64,000 bases of DNA. Origin: Psychrobacter glacincola (lineage in GTDB: Bacteria > Pseudomonadota > Gammaproteobacteria > Pseudomonadales > Moraxellaceae). Both the position numbers and the translations under genes were made by a program. The stretch is from the NCBI RefSeq assembly GCF_904846215.1, contig NZ_CAJGZK010000002.1, positions 186,001 to 250,000 on the forward strand, given 5' to 3'. Shown piece by piece: positions 8,152-17,744 of the stretch (within the stretch, counting starts at the first letter, position 1; every line of letters starts with the position of its first letter). The notes under the pieces are model-generated. The model was given only the letters and a program-made list of their open reading frames with translations. It made no database searches and was not told where the DNA came from.

Positions 8152-9525
8152 TCAAAAAAGCCGACTGATATCATTACCAATTGCTAACACCATGAAACCT
8201 GCCAGCAAGAGTAAACCGATATTTAATCCTACCATTTGTACGCCTTCAGAGAGTGGCTTGCCGCGTATCAGCTCAATAAGATAATACACAATATGACCAC
8301 CATCTAATACTGGAATGGGCAACAGATTCAAAACCGCAAGGCTCAAACTGATTAAAGCCGCGGTAGATAACACCATCTGCCAACTGATATCAAAGCTTTG
8401 TTTGGCAACTTTTGCAATGGTGATCGGACCTGATAAATTATCAAGACCAATCATACCTGATAGCATTTTACCCATTGAGCTGACCGTCATGACAGCCAAT
8501 TGTTCAGTTTTCTCAAATGATTTGACTAATGACTCGCCAGGACCATAGACGACAGTGGTTTTGTACGCATCAGGAATGACAATTTCAGACTGTGCCACCA
8601 TAGCACCAATTTGTCCATAATCGTTACCTAAATTGTCTTTTTTACCTTGCGGCATAATCTGCAATTCGACCTGCTTATCATCACGCAATACGCTAAATGT
8701 CAGCAACGTCTCAGGATTATCGCGGATAATACGAGTGGCGCTGATCCAGTCGTTAATCACTTCATCGTTAATAGCAGTGATACGGTCACCAACCTTTAAG
8801 CCTTGAAGACTAGCAGCGCCATCAGGAGTCAAATCACCAACTATCGGTGCGATGTTCGGTTGCCACGGTATCATACCAAAGCTTGATAGCGCATCTTTGC
8901 CTTGCGCCGCGCCCTGCATGAACTCTTTAATAGGTGCTTGATAGGTCTTGGTTGCACCCTTGTCTATTTCTGATTGCAACGTCACACTGATATTAGTTGT
9001 CTCACCCATACGCCCAGCAAGGCGATAGTTAATGCCTTCCCACGTCTGCACCTCATGACCATCAATAGCCACAATTTTATCACCGACTGGCAGCTGCGCC
9101 ATCGCTGCTGGGGTGTCCGGCAACACTTGACCAATTTTGGTAACCAACTGCTCAGATGGGGTCATAAACAACACCCAAAACAGCACAATAGCAATGACAA
9201 AATTCATGATAGGACCAGCGGCAACAATCGCTATTTTCTTAAGCGGATGCTGACGATTAAACGCCAGATGCTGCTCATCGGCTGCCACCTCGCCTTCACG
9301 CTCATCGAGCATCTTGACATAGCCGCCAAGTGGTAGGGCTGAAATACGATAATCAATGCCGCTTTTTTTGCTCGTCCAACCAAAGAGCTTGGGACCAAAA
9401 CCGATAGAATACGTGAGTACTTTAACGCCGCAAAGTCGCGCCACTATGTAATGACCCCACTCATGCAAGGCAATAAGCGGACCTAAGACAAATATTGCCG
9501 CAAGCAGCGTTAATAAAAACGTCAT
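8152..9525 (-). CDS. rseP: RseP site-2 zinc metalloprotease
   Basis: Intramembrane protease that cleaves anti-sigma factors and remnant signal peptides in the inner membrane. In 457 residues I see the zinc motif HEWGH (His21, Glu22, His25), two PDZ-like periplasmic domains (about 115-330; for example VGDKIVAIDG and VGDRITAIND) and the second catalytic motif NLLPIPVLDGGH with Asp408. Its place between dxr and bamA is the common gamma-proteobacterial order. Confidence 0.95.
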   Translation of the reverse strand: MTFLLTLLAAIFVLGPLIALHEWGHYIVARLCGVKVLTYSIGFGPKLFGWTSKKSGIDYRISALPLGGYVKMLDEREGEVAADEQHLAFNRQHPLKKIAIVAAGPIMNFVIAIVLFWVLFMTPSEQLVTKIGQVLPDTPAAMAQLPVGDKIVAIDGHEVQTWEGINYRLAGRMGETTNISVTLQSEIDKGATKTYQAPIKEFMQGAAQGKDALSSFGMIPWQPNIAPIVGDLTPDGAASLQGLKVGDRITAINDEVINDWISATRIIRDNPETLLTFSVLRDDKQVELQIMPQGKKDNLGNDYGQIGAMVAQSEIVIPDAYKTTVVYGPGESLVKSFEKTEQLAVMTVSSMGKMLSGMIGLDNLSGPITIAKVAKQSFDISWQMVLSTAALISLSLAVLNLLPIPVLDGGHIVYYLIELIRGKPLSEGVQMVGLNIGLLLLAGFMVLAIGNDISRLF

Positions 9526-9583
9526 GATCTTTTCTCAGTTTTTTGTCTTAATATCATTATAAAGGCGCTAGCGTTTGATACAT

Positions 9584-10792
9584 CTAAGCCAGTTTTGCCA
9601 CCAACTTATCAGTATACTGACGTGCTAGATTATCAATCGCCAAGATCTCATCAATATCGGCAGTCTCGTCTAATAGTGGCACCTGTATCTCGTTTAATGC
9701 TTGCTCATTAATATCGGCAATATCTGTCAGGCGAATATGATTTTCTAAAAATGCAGCAACTGCCCTTTCATTAGCAGCATTTAATATGATAGTGGCATGA
9801 GTACCCGTTTGCATCGCTTGACGGGCAAGGCGCAAGCAAGCAAATTTTTGCAAATCTGGTTTAATAAACTCTAAACCACTTAGCGCAAATAAGTCCAATG
9901 GCTGCGAGCCACTCTCAATACGGTCAGGGTAGCTGAGCGCATGAGCAATGGGCGTTTTCATATCTGGGCTGCCAAGCTGCGCCAAAAAGCTGCCGTCGCT
10001 ATATTCTACCATTGAGTGAATGATACTTTGTGGATGAATGACCACATTTATCTTATTTTCAGGTAAATCAAACAAATGGCAAGCTTCGATCAGCTCAAGC
10101 CCCTTGTTCATCATCGTGGCAGAATCGACGGATATCTTTTTCCCCATTGACCAGTTGGGGTGTTTAACCGCTTCAGCAACACTCGCTTGCTGCATCTGCG
10201 TAAATGACTGTTGTAAAAAAGGTCCGCCAGATGCCGTCAGCCATAGCTGACGCACACCATGGTTTGGTCGGTGGATTTGGCTGTTATCCTGCTGAATCGC
10301 TAATGGCAAACACTGAAAGATAGCGTTGTGTTCAGAATCAAGCGGCAACAAAGTTGCATGATGGGTTTTGACCGCATTGATCATCACTTGACCCGCCATC
10401 ACCAGCGCTTCTTTATTGGCTAGCAGGATACGCTTACCTGCACGGGCAGCGGCTAAGGTAGAAGGCAGTCCAGCTGCGCCCACAATAGCTGCGACGACCG
10501 TATCAGTTTGCGTATCGGTTGCAATATCCACCAAACCGGCAGCGCCGCCGACTACTTCGATATCAAGACCTGCTGCACTCAAACGCTGTGCGAAGTCATC
10601 AACTGCTGCGGTTGGTACACTGACACGCTTAGGCGCAAACTGCTGACAAAGCGCAAGCAGCTTGTCTAAACGGTGATAGCCAGATAAAGCATAAACGTCA
10701 TAATGCTGTGGTTGTGCCGCCAAGATGGCTAATGTACTGTCGCCAATCGAGCCTGTCGCGCCTAATACGGCGATACGTTGGGTCATAACCAT
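9584..10792 (-). CDS. dxr: 1-deoxy-D-xylulose 5-phosphate reductoisomerase
   Basis: Second enzyme of the MEP isoprenoid pathway, converting DXP to MEP with NADPH. The NADPH-binding loop GATGSIGDSTL lies near residue 10, NKEALVMAG and DSEHNAIFQCL form the metal and substrate site, and ISVDSATMMNKGLE is the flexible-loop region. Length is 402 residues, normal for the family. Either ATG 10792 or the in-frame ATG two codons later could be the start. It lies between cdsA and rseP; the pathway feeds the neighbouring uppS. Confidence 0.95.
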   Translation of the reverse strand: MVMTQRIAVLGATGSIGDSTLAILAAQPQHYDVYALSGYHRLDKLLALCQQFAPKRVSVPTAAVDDFAQRLSAAGLDIEVVGGAAGLVDIATDTQTDTVVAAIVGAAGLPSTLAAARAGKRILLANKEALVMAGQVMINAVKTHHATLLPLDSEHNAIFQCLPLAIQQDNSQIHRPNHGVRQLWLTASGGPFLQQSFTQMQQASVAEAVKHPNWSMGKKISVDSATMMNKGLELIEACHLFDLPENKINVVIHPQSIIHSMVEYSDGSFLAQLGSPDMKTPIAHALSYPDRIESGSQPLDLFALSGLEFIKPDLQKFACLRLARQAMQTGTHATIILNAANERAVAAFLENHIRLTDIADINEQALNEIQVPLLDETADIDEILAIDNLARQYTDKLVAKLA

Positions 10793-10856
10793 GGATGCCT
10801 ATAGATAATAATGTAAGTCATACTATAAAAAGTAAATCAGCCGCTAAGGTTATATT

Positions 10857-10888
10857 CTATCAAATGACGCCCTAAGGCGTTTTGATAG
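10857..10888 (-). other. Hairpin between cdsA and dxr
   Basis: A stem of about 12 bp with a 2-nt bulge (10857-10871 with 10876-10888, core ACGCC/GGCGT, loop CTAA) lies right after the cdsA stop codon. There is no T tract on the transcribed strand, so an attenuating or mRNA-processing role is as likely as termination. Confidence 0.45.
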
Positions 10889-10899
10889 CTTTAGGCAAA

Positions 10900-11709
10900 T
10901 TAGACGACCATCAAACCAAATTGCTGTATCGCCCAAAAACCCAGTGCAAATATCGGCGTGGCAGATAGCAGTGAATCAATACGGTCAAGTATTCCACCAT
11001 GCCCTGGCAATATAGTTCCTGAATCTTTGACATCAGCGCGGCGTTTGAGCATAGACTCAAACAAATCGCCCAGTACTGATGCCAAAATCGTCAGCGCAGA
11101 CAATGCCACAAAAGCGATGAGCGCAGTGCCCGTTAATTGTAATTTAAAGACACTTATGATCACTACGACCAGCAGCCCTGTGACTAAGCCACCAGCAAGC
11201 CCTTCCATACTCTTATTGGGTGAAACGTTCGGTGCCATTTTGCGGCGACCAAACTTGCGCCCAACAAAGTAAGCACCACTGTCTGCACACCAGACCAATA
11301 AAAATACATACAGTAACCACCATGCCGACAATTGCCATAAGTAAAACATAGCCGTAATTGAAGCGGTTAATATCACTACCCCCATTAGTGCCAACTGCTT
11401 ACCATACCATTTGGTAGACGTTGGGAAAACTCGTACCCAAGACAGCGCCATTAACCATATGACGAGAGAAGCTGCCCACCAAAACAGCCAGGTGACTTTA
11501 AACATCAGTGACACTAATGTCAGCAGCAACACCAATAGCACAAAGACCGCTGGTTGACGCCATTTTGGCATCAGTTTCGTCCATTCATGGGCGGCGATAA
11601 TTACCCCTATCGCCAAAAGTGGCGCAAACAATATAGGCGTTTGGCTCGCAAACATTGCAATACCAACGATAATAACGAGAACAATTGCCGTCTTAATTCG
11701 TTGCCACAT
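10900..11709 (-). CDS. cdsA: Phosphatidate cytidylyltransferase
   Basis: Makes CDP-diacylglycerol from phosphatidic acid and CTP in the inner membrane. The 269-residue protein has about eight hydrophobic segments and ends with the CDP-DAG synthase signature region, SVLGDLFESMLKRR followed by KDSGTILPGHGGILDRIDS. It sits between uppS and dxr, as in many proteobacteria, so phospholipid and isoprenoid precursor genes are co-transcribed here. Confidence 0.95.
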   Translation of the reverse strand: MWQRIKTAIVLVIIVGIAMFASQTPILFAPLLAIGVIIAAHEWTKLMPKWRQPAVFVLLVLLLTLVSLMFKVTWLFWWAASLVIWLMALSWVRVFPTSTKWYGKQLALMGVVILTASITAMFYLWQLSAWWLLYVFLLVWCADSGAYFVGRKFGRRKMAPNVSPNKSMEGLAGGLVTGLLVVVIISVFKLQLTGTALIAFVALSALTILASVLGDLFESMLKRRADVKDSGTILPGHGGILDRIDSLLSATPIFALGFWAIQQFGLMVV

Positions 11710-11884
11710 ACTTATTGAGCCTTATAATAATGAAGAACATTTGGTCAAATTGCGTGATAAATATTTACTATAGATAATGACGTATCATAGCCAGCTGCTG
11801 ACTATAATAGCGTATTGATAGTGACACGCGCTATTGAAAGTGCTCCAAATTGACAAAAGTCGTCTAATGCTCTTAACATAACCT

Positions 11885-12643
11885 CTAAGATATTTGCTGA
11901 GCCGTCACTACTTGCTCGCTGGTTTTGCCAAAGCGGCGTTGACGTTGGGCAAAATCCTCTAGCATTGCTGCAAGCTCATCGACACTAAAATCTGGCCACA
12001 ATGTTGGGGTAAAAAACAGCTCTGCATAGGCTGATTGCCATAATAAGAAGTTGGAAAGACGGTACTCACCGCCGGTACGTATCAGCATGTCCACTTCTGG
12101 CGCATCTGCCAATTGCACATACTCTCCTAGCTTTTCTTTATTAATATCATCGATTGACAACTGACCTGCCTGTACTTGCTGTACCAGCTGCTTTGCGGCA
12201 TAAGCGATATCCCACTGTCCACCGTAACTGATGGCAATGACCAATGTCATGGCATCAAAATCAGCGGTTTTTGCTTCAGCATCCGCCATCAATGTTTGCA
12301 AATCATCACTAAGCTGACTGCGGTCGCCGATAAAACGCAGACGAATGCGGTACTTAACCATACGAGGCATTTGCTCATTGATGGTTAAGCTCAGCAAATG
12401 CATCAGCAATGCCACTTCACTTGGGGGGCGCTGCCAATTCTCACTTGAAAAAGCAAAGACGGTCAAAACCTCAATGCCCGTACTGACGCAGTACTCAACA
12501 ATAGGATCTAGCGCATCTTTGCCAGCGATATGTCCCTGACCTTTGCCCAAATTATGGATTTTACCATAGCGGTTATTGCCGTCCATGATGATAGCGATAT
12601 GGCGTGGAAGAAGGGCTGGAGCTAAATCATCTGACATAGACAT
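11885..12643 (-). CDS. uppS: Undecaprenyl diphosphate synthase
   Basis: Cis-prenyltransferase that elongates farnesyl diphosphate to the C55 carrier for peptidoglycan and LPS. The motif HIAIIMDGNNRYGK carries the catalytic Asp of the MDGN signature; the usual GNGRWA is replaced by GNNRYG, a variant I associate with Moraxellaceae. AFSSENWQRP and RTGGEYRLSNFLLWQ are the other conserved regions. Length 252 residues is normal. Gene order frr-uppS-cdsA-dxr is standard. Confidence 0.95.
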   Translation of the reverse strand: MSMSDDLAPALLPRHIAIIMDGNNRYGKIHNLGKGQGHIAGKDALDPIVEYCVSTGIEVLTVFAFSSENWQRPPSEVALLMHLLSLTINEQMPRMVKYRIRLRFIGDRSQLSDDLQTLMADAEAKTADFDAMTLVIAISYGGQWDIAYAAKQLVQQVQAGQLSIDDINKEKLGEYVQLADAPEVDMLIRTGGEYRLSNFLLWQSAYAELFFTPTLWPDFSVDELAAMLEDFAQRQRRFGKTSEQVVTAQQIS

Positions 12644-12769
12644 AGGCTAACTTGCTTATTGTTGAGGTAAAATAATCATAACGCGCGACATGCTATATAA
12701 AAGCCTAGCACGTATTTTACAAATTATTAAAAAGTATTGATACAAAATACTCAGTCGTCTACATAGCAA

Positions 12770-12804
12770 CAAACAGCCAATATCATATTGCTATTGGCTG
12801 TTTG
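12770..12804 (-). terminator. Hairpin between frr and uppS
   Basis: A perfect stem (12771-12781 with 12793-12803, AAACAGCCAAT/ATTGGCTGTTT) lies downstream of frr. The minus-strand T tract is short (TTTGTT), so it may be a weak terminator or attenuator within the frr-uppS string. Confidence 0.55.
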
Positions 12805-12876
12805 CTTTAAGCGGCTGCTATTAAAAATTACGGCACGGCGTTTTGATAGTGGTCATTTTCTAGTGATAAAAGATAC

Positions 12877-13431
12877 TTATACTTGCATCAAATCGCTTTC
12901 TTTTTTGCTTAGACGGCTATCAATGGTCTCGATATATTTGTCAGTGATTTTTTGAATATCATCACTGGCACGGCGCTCGTCATCTTCTGAAATCTCTTTT
13001 TCTTTTGCCAACTCTTTGATGTCATTCATCATATCACGGCGGATATTACGGATAGATACGCGGCTGTTTTCTGCTTCGCCACGTGCCAATTTTTGCATAT
13101 CACGGCGCGTCTCTTCTGTTAATGCTGGCATTGGCACACGAATCACATCGGCTGACATTGGGTTCAGCCCCAAATCTGCTTCGCGAATAGCCTTGTCAAT
13201 CGCTTGTACCATGGTACGGTCAAATGGCTGTACCAGTAAGGTACGCGAATCTTCAACGTTAACGCTCGCCACTTGGTTCAACGGCGTATCAGAACCGTAA
13301 TAGCTGACCATCACACCTGTCAACATACCTGGATGCGCGCGACCCGTACGAACTTTACTAAACGTGCTTTCAAGCGCTTCCAAGGTTTTCTGCATGCGCG
13401 CTTCGCCGTCTTGTTTAATCTCTTTAATCAT
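12877..13431 (-). CDS. frr: Ribosome recycling factor
   Basis: Splits post-termination ribosomes together with EF-G. The 184-residue protein shows the conserved [12 protein letters not shown] region, a central [19 protein letters not shown] stretch and the C-terminal long-helix segment. pyrH lies immediately upstream on the same strand, the near-universal arrangement. Confidence 0.96.
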   Translation of the reverse strand: MIKEIKQDGEARMQKTLEALESTFSKVRTGRAHPGMLTGVMVSYYGSDTPLNQVASVNVEDSRTLLVQPFDRTMVQAIDKAIREADLGLNPMSADVIRVPMPALTEETRRDMQKLARGEAENSRVSIRNIRRDMMNDIKELAKEKEISEDDERRASDDIQKITDKYIETIDSRLSKKESDLMQV

Positions 13432-13557
13432 GAGGTATCCTTATTTATCGCTACCGACAAATCATTTATTGTTAATTATAAAAACTATTCAGGTGTTACC
13501 ACAGATAACTAGCTGTCTTACTTCTACTTATCTTTTGTCCTGTTTTTGCGTACGATA

Positions 13558-14283
13558 TTAATGATAGACGCGTGTGCCTTCATTTTCGCCCATCACAACA
13601 TTTAACAAAGCATTGGGCTTATTCATATCAAACACTTGTAATGGCACATCATGCTCACGGCACAATGCAATGGCGGTTAAATCCATCACGCCAAGCTTTT
13701 GCTCTAACACCTCATCAAAGGTTAAGCCGTCGTATTTAACCGCATCAGAATGTAGGCTTGGGTCTTTATCATAGACACCGTCTACTTTGGTCGCTTTTAA
13801 AATCAAGCCCGCTTCGATCTCAATACCACGTAAGCAAGCAGCGGTATCAGTGGTAAAGAATGGATTGCCTGTACCGGCAACAAAAATGCACACTTCACCG
13901 TTTTTGAGATAACGAATGGCATTACGGCTGCTATAGCTTTCAGTCACTTCACCAATCGGTAAAGCTGACATCAGGCGTGTTTTGATATTACGGCGCTCAA
14001 GCGCATCACGCATTGCCAGACCGTTCATGACGGTTGCCAGCATACCCATTTGATCGCCCGTGACGCGCCCAACCAAACCCTCTTTTTGTAATTGGGCACC
14101 GCGATATAAGTTACCGCCGCCAACCACAATACCCACTTGTACACCAAGTCCGCGCAAATGAGCGATAGACAAGCTCATCTTATCTAGCACTTCAGTATCA
14201 ATACCCATATCTTTCGTACCGGCTAAGGCTTCACCAGAGAGTTTTAGCAAGATACGAGAATAACGCGGGGTTTTGTCAGACAT
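13558..14283 (-). CDS. pyrH: UMP kinase
   Basis: Phosphorylates UMP to UDP with ATP; bacterial hexameric amino-acid-kinase fold type. Signature pieces are [13 protein letters not shown] at the N-terminus, the glycine-rich [12 protein letters not shown], and [16 protein letters not shown]. Length 241 residues fits. Here it heads the leftward string without rpsB and tsf, which precede it in E. coli; rimO lies upstream instead. Confidence 0.96.
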   Translation of the reverse strand: MSDKTPRYSRILLKLSGEALAGTKDMGIDTEVLDKMSLSIAHLRGLGVQVGIVVGGGNLYRGAQLQKEGLVGRVTGDQMGMLATVMNGLAMRDALERRNIKTRLMSALPIGEVTESYSSRNAIRYLKNGEVCIFVAGTGNPFFTTDTAACLRGIEIEAGLILKATKVDGVYDKDPSLHSDAVKYDGLTFDEVLEQKLGVMDLTAIALCREHDVPLQVFDMNKPNALLNVVMGENEGTRVYH

Positions 14284-14414
14284 GAGGTCACCTTGTCAGT
14301 ATTGAATTATAAGTAAAGTTATCGGTAAAATACAAATAGAGTTTGCTTTGAGACTTGAGGGCATTGTCCTACTTAAGGATAAGCAGGTACAACTGTCAAA
14401 TTGCGCTAATTGTA

Positions 14415-14446
14415 GCAAAAACTGCCCGCTATTGGGCAATTTTTGC
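14415..14446 (-). terminator. Terminator of rimO
   Basis: A 13-bp stem with one mismatch (14415-14427 with 14434-14446, core ACTGCCC/GGGCAAT) lies about 20 bp past the rimO stop, with T-rich sequence on the transcribed minus strand. Confidence 0.65.
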
Positions 14447-14466
14447 TGACATATTGTGCGTGCGCT

Positions 14467-16056
14467 TTAGGCTTGATAACTGGCAAATAAGTCATATTCG
14501 CTAGCATCATCGATAGTAACCGTTAAAAACTGTCCAACTTTGACCGCAGCAGTAATATCATCGACATAGACATGACCGTCAATCTCTGGCGCATCGGCAT
14601 AGCTACGACAAATGGCAACACCCTCATCAAAATCAATTTCATCCACCAAGACCATCAAGGTTTTGCCGATTTTTTCTTGCAGTTTTTGTGCTGAGATATC
14701 TTGCTGTAATGTCATCAAGCGCTCATAGCGTTCTTGTTTGATATCTTCTGGCACATGATTGGGCAAGTCATTGGCAACCGCACCTTCAACTTCAGAATAC
14801 GTAAAGGCACCAACGCGGTCTAGGCGTGCTTCAACCAACCAATCAAGCAGACATTGGAAATCTTCTTCTGTCTCGCCAGGGAAGCCAACGACGAAGGTTG
14901 AGCGAATGACGATATCAGGACAAATCCCACGCCATGCGTGAATACGTGCCAAAGTATTTTCGCTATGTGCTGGGCGCTTCATCGCTTTTAGGATGCGATG
15001 ACTGGCATGTTGGAAAGGAATATCAAGATAAGGCAGTAGCTTCTTTTGACCCATGAGTTCTACGACTTTATCCACATGCGGATACGGATAAACATAGTGC
15101 AAGCGCACCCAAATACCCAAATCGTTTAACGCTTGGCATAAGTCATAAAACTTAGACTTTAGCGGCATCCCATTCCAAAAGCTGGTTTTATACTTCAAGT
15201 CCAGACCATAAGCAGAGGTATCTTGCGAGATAATCAGCAATTCTTTCACGCCAGCGTTTTTCAGTGCCAGCGCTTCATTCATCACACTGTCAATCGGACG
15301 CGACACCAAGTCCCCGCGTAAACTTGGAATAATACAGAAGGTGCAACGGTGGTTACAGCCTTCTGAGATTTTCAGATAAGCATAATGGCTTGGGGTTAAT
15401 TTGATACCCGCCTCATTAATCAAATCTATTTTTGGGTCATAACTGGCATCCAAACTACGGTCAGGCTTGGGCACATGCAGTGCGACTGCTCTAATCACTT
15501 CATCATAAGCATGAGCGCCCGTCACGGCTAGCACGGCAGGATGCATAGCGCGGATTTTATCTGCTTCTTTACCGAGGCAACCCGTCACAATCACTTTACC
15601 GTTTTTGCTAATCGCTTCACCGATGGCATCTAGCGATTCTTGTACCGCTGATTCAATAAAACCGCAGGTATTAACCACAACCAAATCTGCACCGTCATAG
15701 TCGCTCGCAACTTGATAACCATCACGGCTAAGCTCGGTGATAATACGCTCACTGTCTACCAAGGCTTTTGGGCAACCGAGCGATACAAAACCAATCTTTG
15801 GCGCCGCGGTTACTGGACTAGAGGCTTTCGCGCTACTGGTTACATCAGCACTTTGGGCAATACTACGGTTTTGGTTATGATTGGCTTTATGATGATAAGG
15901 TTGAACACCAGCCGTCGAGCTTTGCACAGGCGTCGCTGTCAGCTTAGCAGGATTAAAGAGAGTGGCAGTGTCTTTTGGCATAGAAGCTGATGAGGTAGAA
16001 GCTGGCTGTGAAGGGGAAATAGTCGCATTAACGGACTCGGTGAAAATTTTGGGCAT
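14467..16056 (-). CDS. rimO: Ribosomal protein S12 methylthiotransferase
   Basis: Radical-SAM enzyme that adds a methylthio group to Asp in ribosomal protein S12. The UPF0004 domain starts at [16 protein letters not shown], the radical-SAM cluster is CNHRCTFC, and a TRAM domain ends the protein. I chose the ATG at 16056, which has AAGG at a good distance; the longer frame begins with TTG at 16110. Even so, about 86 residues rich in Ser, Ala, Pro and Thr precede the first domain, whereas E. coli RimO starts close to it. The gene diverges from ntrB. Confidence 0.92.
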   Translation of the reverse strand: MPKIFTESVNATISPSQPASTSSASMPKDTATLFNPAKLTATPVQSSTAGVQPYHHKANHNQNRSIAQSADVTSSAKASSPVTAAPKIGFVSLGCPKALVDSERIITELSRDGYQVASDYDGADLVVVNTCGFIESAVQESLDAIGEAISKNGKVIVTGCLGKEADKIRAMHPAVLAVTGAHAYDEVIRAVALHVPKPDRSLDASYDPKIDLINEAGIKLTPSHYAYLKISEGCNHRCTFCIIPSLRGDLVSRPIDSVMNEALALKNAGVKELLIISQDTSAYGLDLKYKTSFWNGMPLKSKFYDLCQALNDLGIWVRLHYVYPYPHVDKVVELMGQKKLLPYLDIPFQHASHRILKAMKRPAHSENTLARIHAWRGICPDIVIRSTFVVGFPGETEEDFQCLLDWLVEARLDRVGAFTYSEVEGAVANDLPNHVPEDIKQERYERLMTLQQDISAQKLQEKIGKTLMVLVDEIDFDEGVAICRSYADAPEIDGHVYVDDITAAVKVGQFLTVTIDDASEYDLFASYQA

Positions 16057-16190
16057 GGCTAACCTTGCTTGAGATAAATTGGCTGTGCGCATTGTACGTT
16101 TTTTTTGCAAAAATCGCCAGTTTTGTCGCTCTATAGTGTTGATTTATGGTTAAATATTATATCGAGCATCTATTTATCTAGGTATTACTC

Positions 16191-17567
16191 ATGACCGCTG
16201 ATTCTATAAGCGCAAAACCAACGCCTGACTTAGCTTTTATCTCACAACATTTATTTACAGCAATCCTATGGGTTGATGATGAGCTGGCTATTGTATGGCT
16301 CAATGCCCAAGCAGAGCAACTGCTTGCCGTTAGTAGCGGACGCTTGCTGGGTCAATCTATATTGACGCTGCTTGCACCAGAGGAGCTAAAGTTAAAAGAC
16401 AGCCCCATGATTGATAAAGAGGATGGTAATGAAAAAATCCGCTCTTTGACAGAAAGATTTACTCAAGCGAAGAATTATCAACAACCCTTTATCGATCATG
16501 ATCATATAACAAACACTCCATTAAATGGCAACTTAGCACTCTCAATTGACTATAGTGTCACGCCTGTCATTTATGAGGAGCAGAGCTACTTTATTATTGA
16601 GATGTGGGGGAAAGACCGCCAAAGTCGTATCTCAGAGGAGCAACGTCAGCAGCAGCAATATGTCGTTGCCCGTCATATGCTGCGCTCTGTTGCCCATGAA
16701 ATCAAAAATCCGCTGGCCGGTATTCGCGGTGCCGCGCAATTATTGCAGCGCCAATTTATCAAATTTAGTGAAAGCTCTTTGAATACTCACGCTGCTGATA
16801 CTGACCATCCGAGCCTTATATCCACTCTCTCTTCAAACCCTGATAATAATCGTCAAAAAACTGCTGAAAAATTACGCAGCTATACTGATATTATCATTTC
16901 AGAGACGGATCGCTTAACTCAGCTGATTGCTCAATTTCTTGGTTCTAATCAGCTGCCCAATTGGCAATCTCTCAACGTTCATGAGCCGTTAGAGCACGTC
17001 TTGGCATTGATCATCCATCAATATCCGCAAATAACACTGCAACGCGATTATGACTTATCGTTGCCTGAATTGTTTGCGGATAAAGACCAGCTGATTCAAG
17101 TCTTCTTAAATTTAATCAATAATGCCTGCGAATCTATGACGGAATTTGCACAAGCCTTGCCGCACCATGCACCTTCAGAATCAAGCGTTTTGGCATCAAA
17201 TATTATCTCTTTCGATACTAACAATGATTATCAACCTATCCTACATATTCAGACTCGAGTTGTCTTTCAGCATACAATTTCTGGGCAGCAGCACAAACAA
17301 GTACTACAAGTTACTATCACTGACAACGGTTCAGGCATTGATTCAGATATTATCGGACAGATATTTTTCCCTATGGTGACCAGTCGCGCGCTAGGAACTG
17401 GGCTTGGTTTATCCATTGTGCAAGATATCATCAGCCGTCATCATGGTATGATTGACGTCAGCTCTATTCAATCACAACGCGTTGATTCTAATCATCAACG
17501 CCTCAATAACAGTCAGACCCGTTTCACCCTTTACTTGCCTTTTCATCAACCAATTGCTGAAAATTAA
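16191..17567 (+). CDS. ntrB: Nitrogen regulation sensor kinase/phosphatase NtrB
   Basis: Cytoplasmic histidine kinase of the nitrogen two-component system, expected to be controlled by a PII protein. A PAS domain (about 15-140) precedes the H box VAHEIKNPLAG with phospho-accepting His169, then the N box FLNLINNACESM, the G1 box ITDNGSGID and the G2 box GTGLGLSIV. The 458 residues exceed E. coli NtrB (about 350), mainly through an insertion after the H box (about 190-240) and the stretch between N and G1 boxes. ntrC follows on the same strand. Confidence 0.93.
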   Translation: MTADSISAKPTPDLAFISQHLFTAILWVDDELAIVWLNAQAEQLLAVSSGRLLGQSILTLLAPEELKLKDSPMIDKEDGNEKIRSLTERFTQAKNYQQPFIDHDHITNTPLNGNLALSIDYSVTPVIYEEQSYFIIEMWGKDRQSRISEEQRQQQQYVVARHMLRSVAHEIKNPLAGIRGAAQLLQRQFIKFSESSLNTHAADTDHPSLISTLSSNPDNNRQKTAEKLRSYTDIIISETDRLTQLIAQFLGSNQLPNWQSLNVHEPLEHVLALIIHQYPQITLQRDYDLSLPELFADKDQLIQVFLNLINNACESMTEFAQALPHHAPSESSVLASNIISFDTNNDYQPILHIQTRVVFQHTISGQQHKQVLQVTITDNGSGIDSDIIGQIFFPMVTSRALGTGLGLSIVQDIISRHHGMIDVSSIQSQRVDSNHQRLNNSQTRFTLYLPFHQPIAEN

Positions 17568-17573
17568 TGCAGC

Positions 17574-17711
17574 TATAGTCAAAACACTCTAAAAACGCTA
17601 CGGTATTGCTGGTACAAATTTTTTGCAGCCTCTGTCTGCATGGGCACAGCAAGCAAGAAAAATTGATACCAGCAGTACATCATGTGTCGATATTACTTTT
17701 CACTGACTATA
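17574..17711 (+). repeat. Palindromic intergenic repeat, copy A
   Basis: This 138-bp element starts TATAGTCA and ends TGACTATA. Internal arms GCTGGTA...AATTTTTT and AAAAATT...TACCAGC face each other around a core GCAGCCTCTGTCTGC. It lies in the ntrB-ntrC gap, beginning 7 bp after the ntrB stop codon. Sister copies are at 19885, 34866, 42248, 46350 and 58144, with a diverged one at 20032. Confidence 0.9.
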
Positions 17712-17744
17712 TTTTCACCCTCTCATGCTTATTAGGCTAAATAC

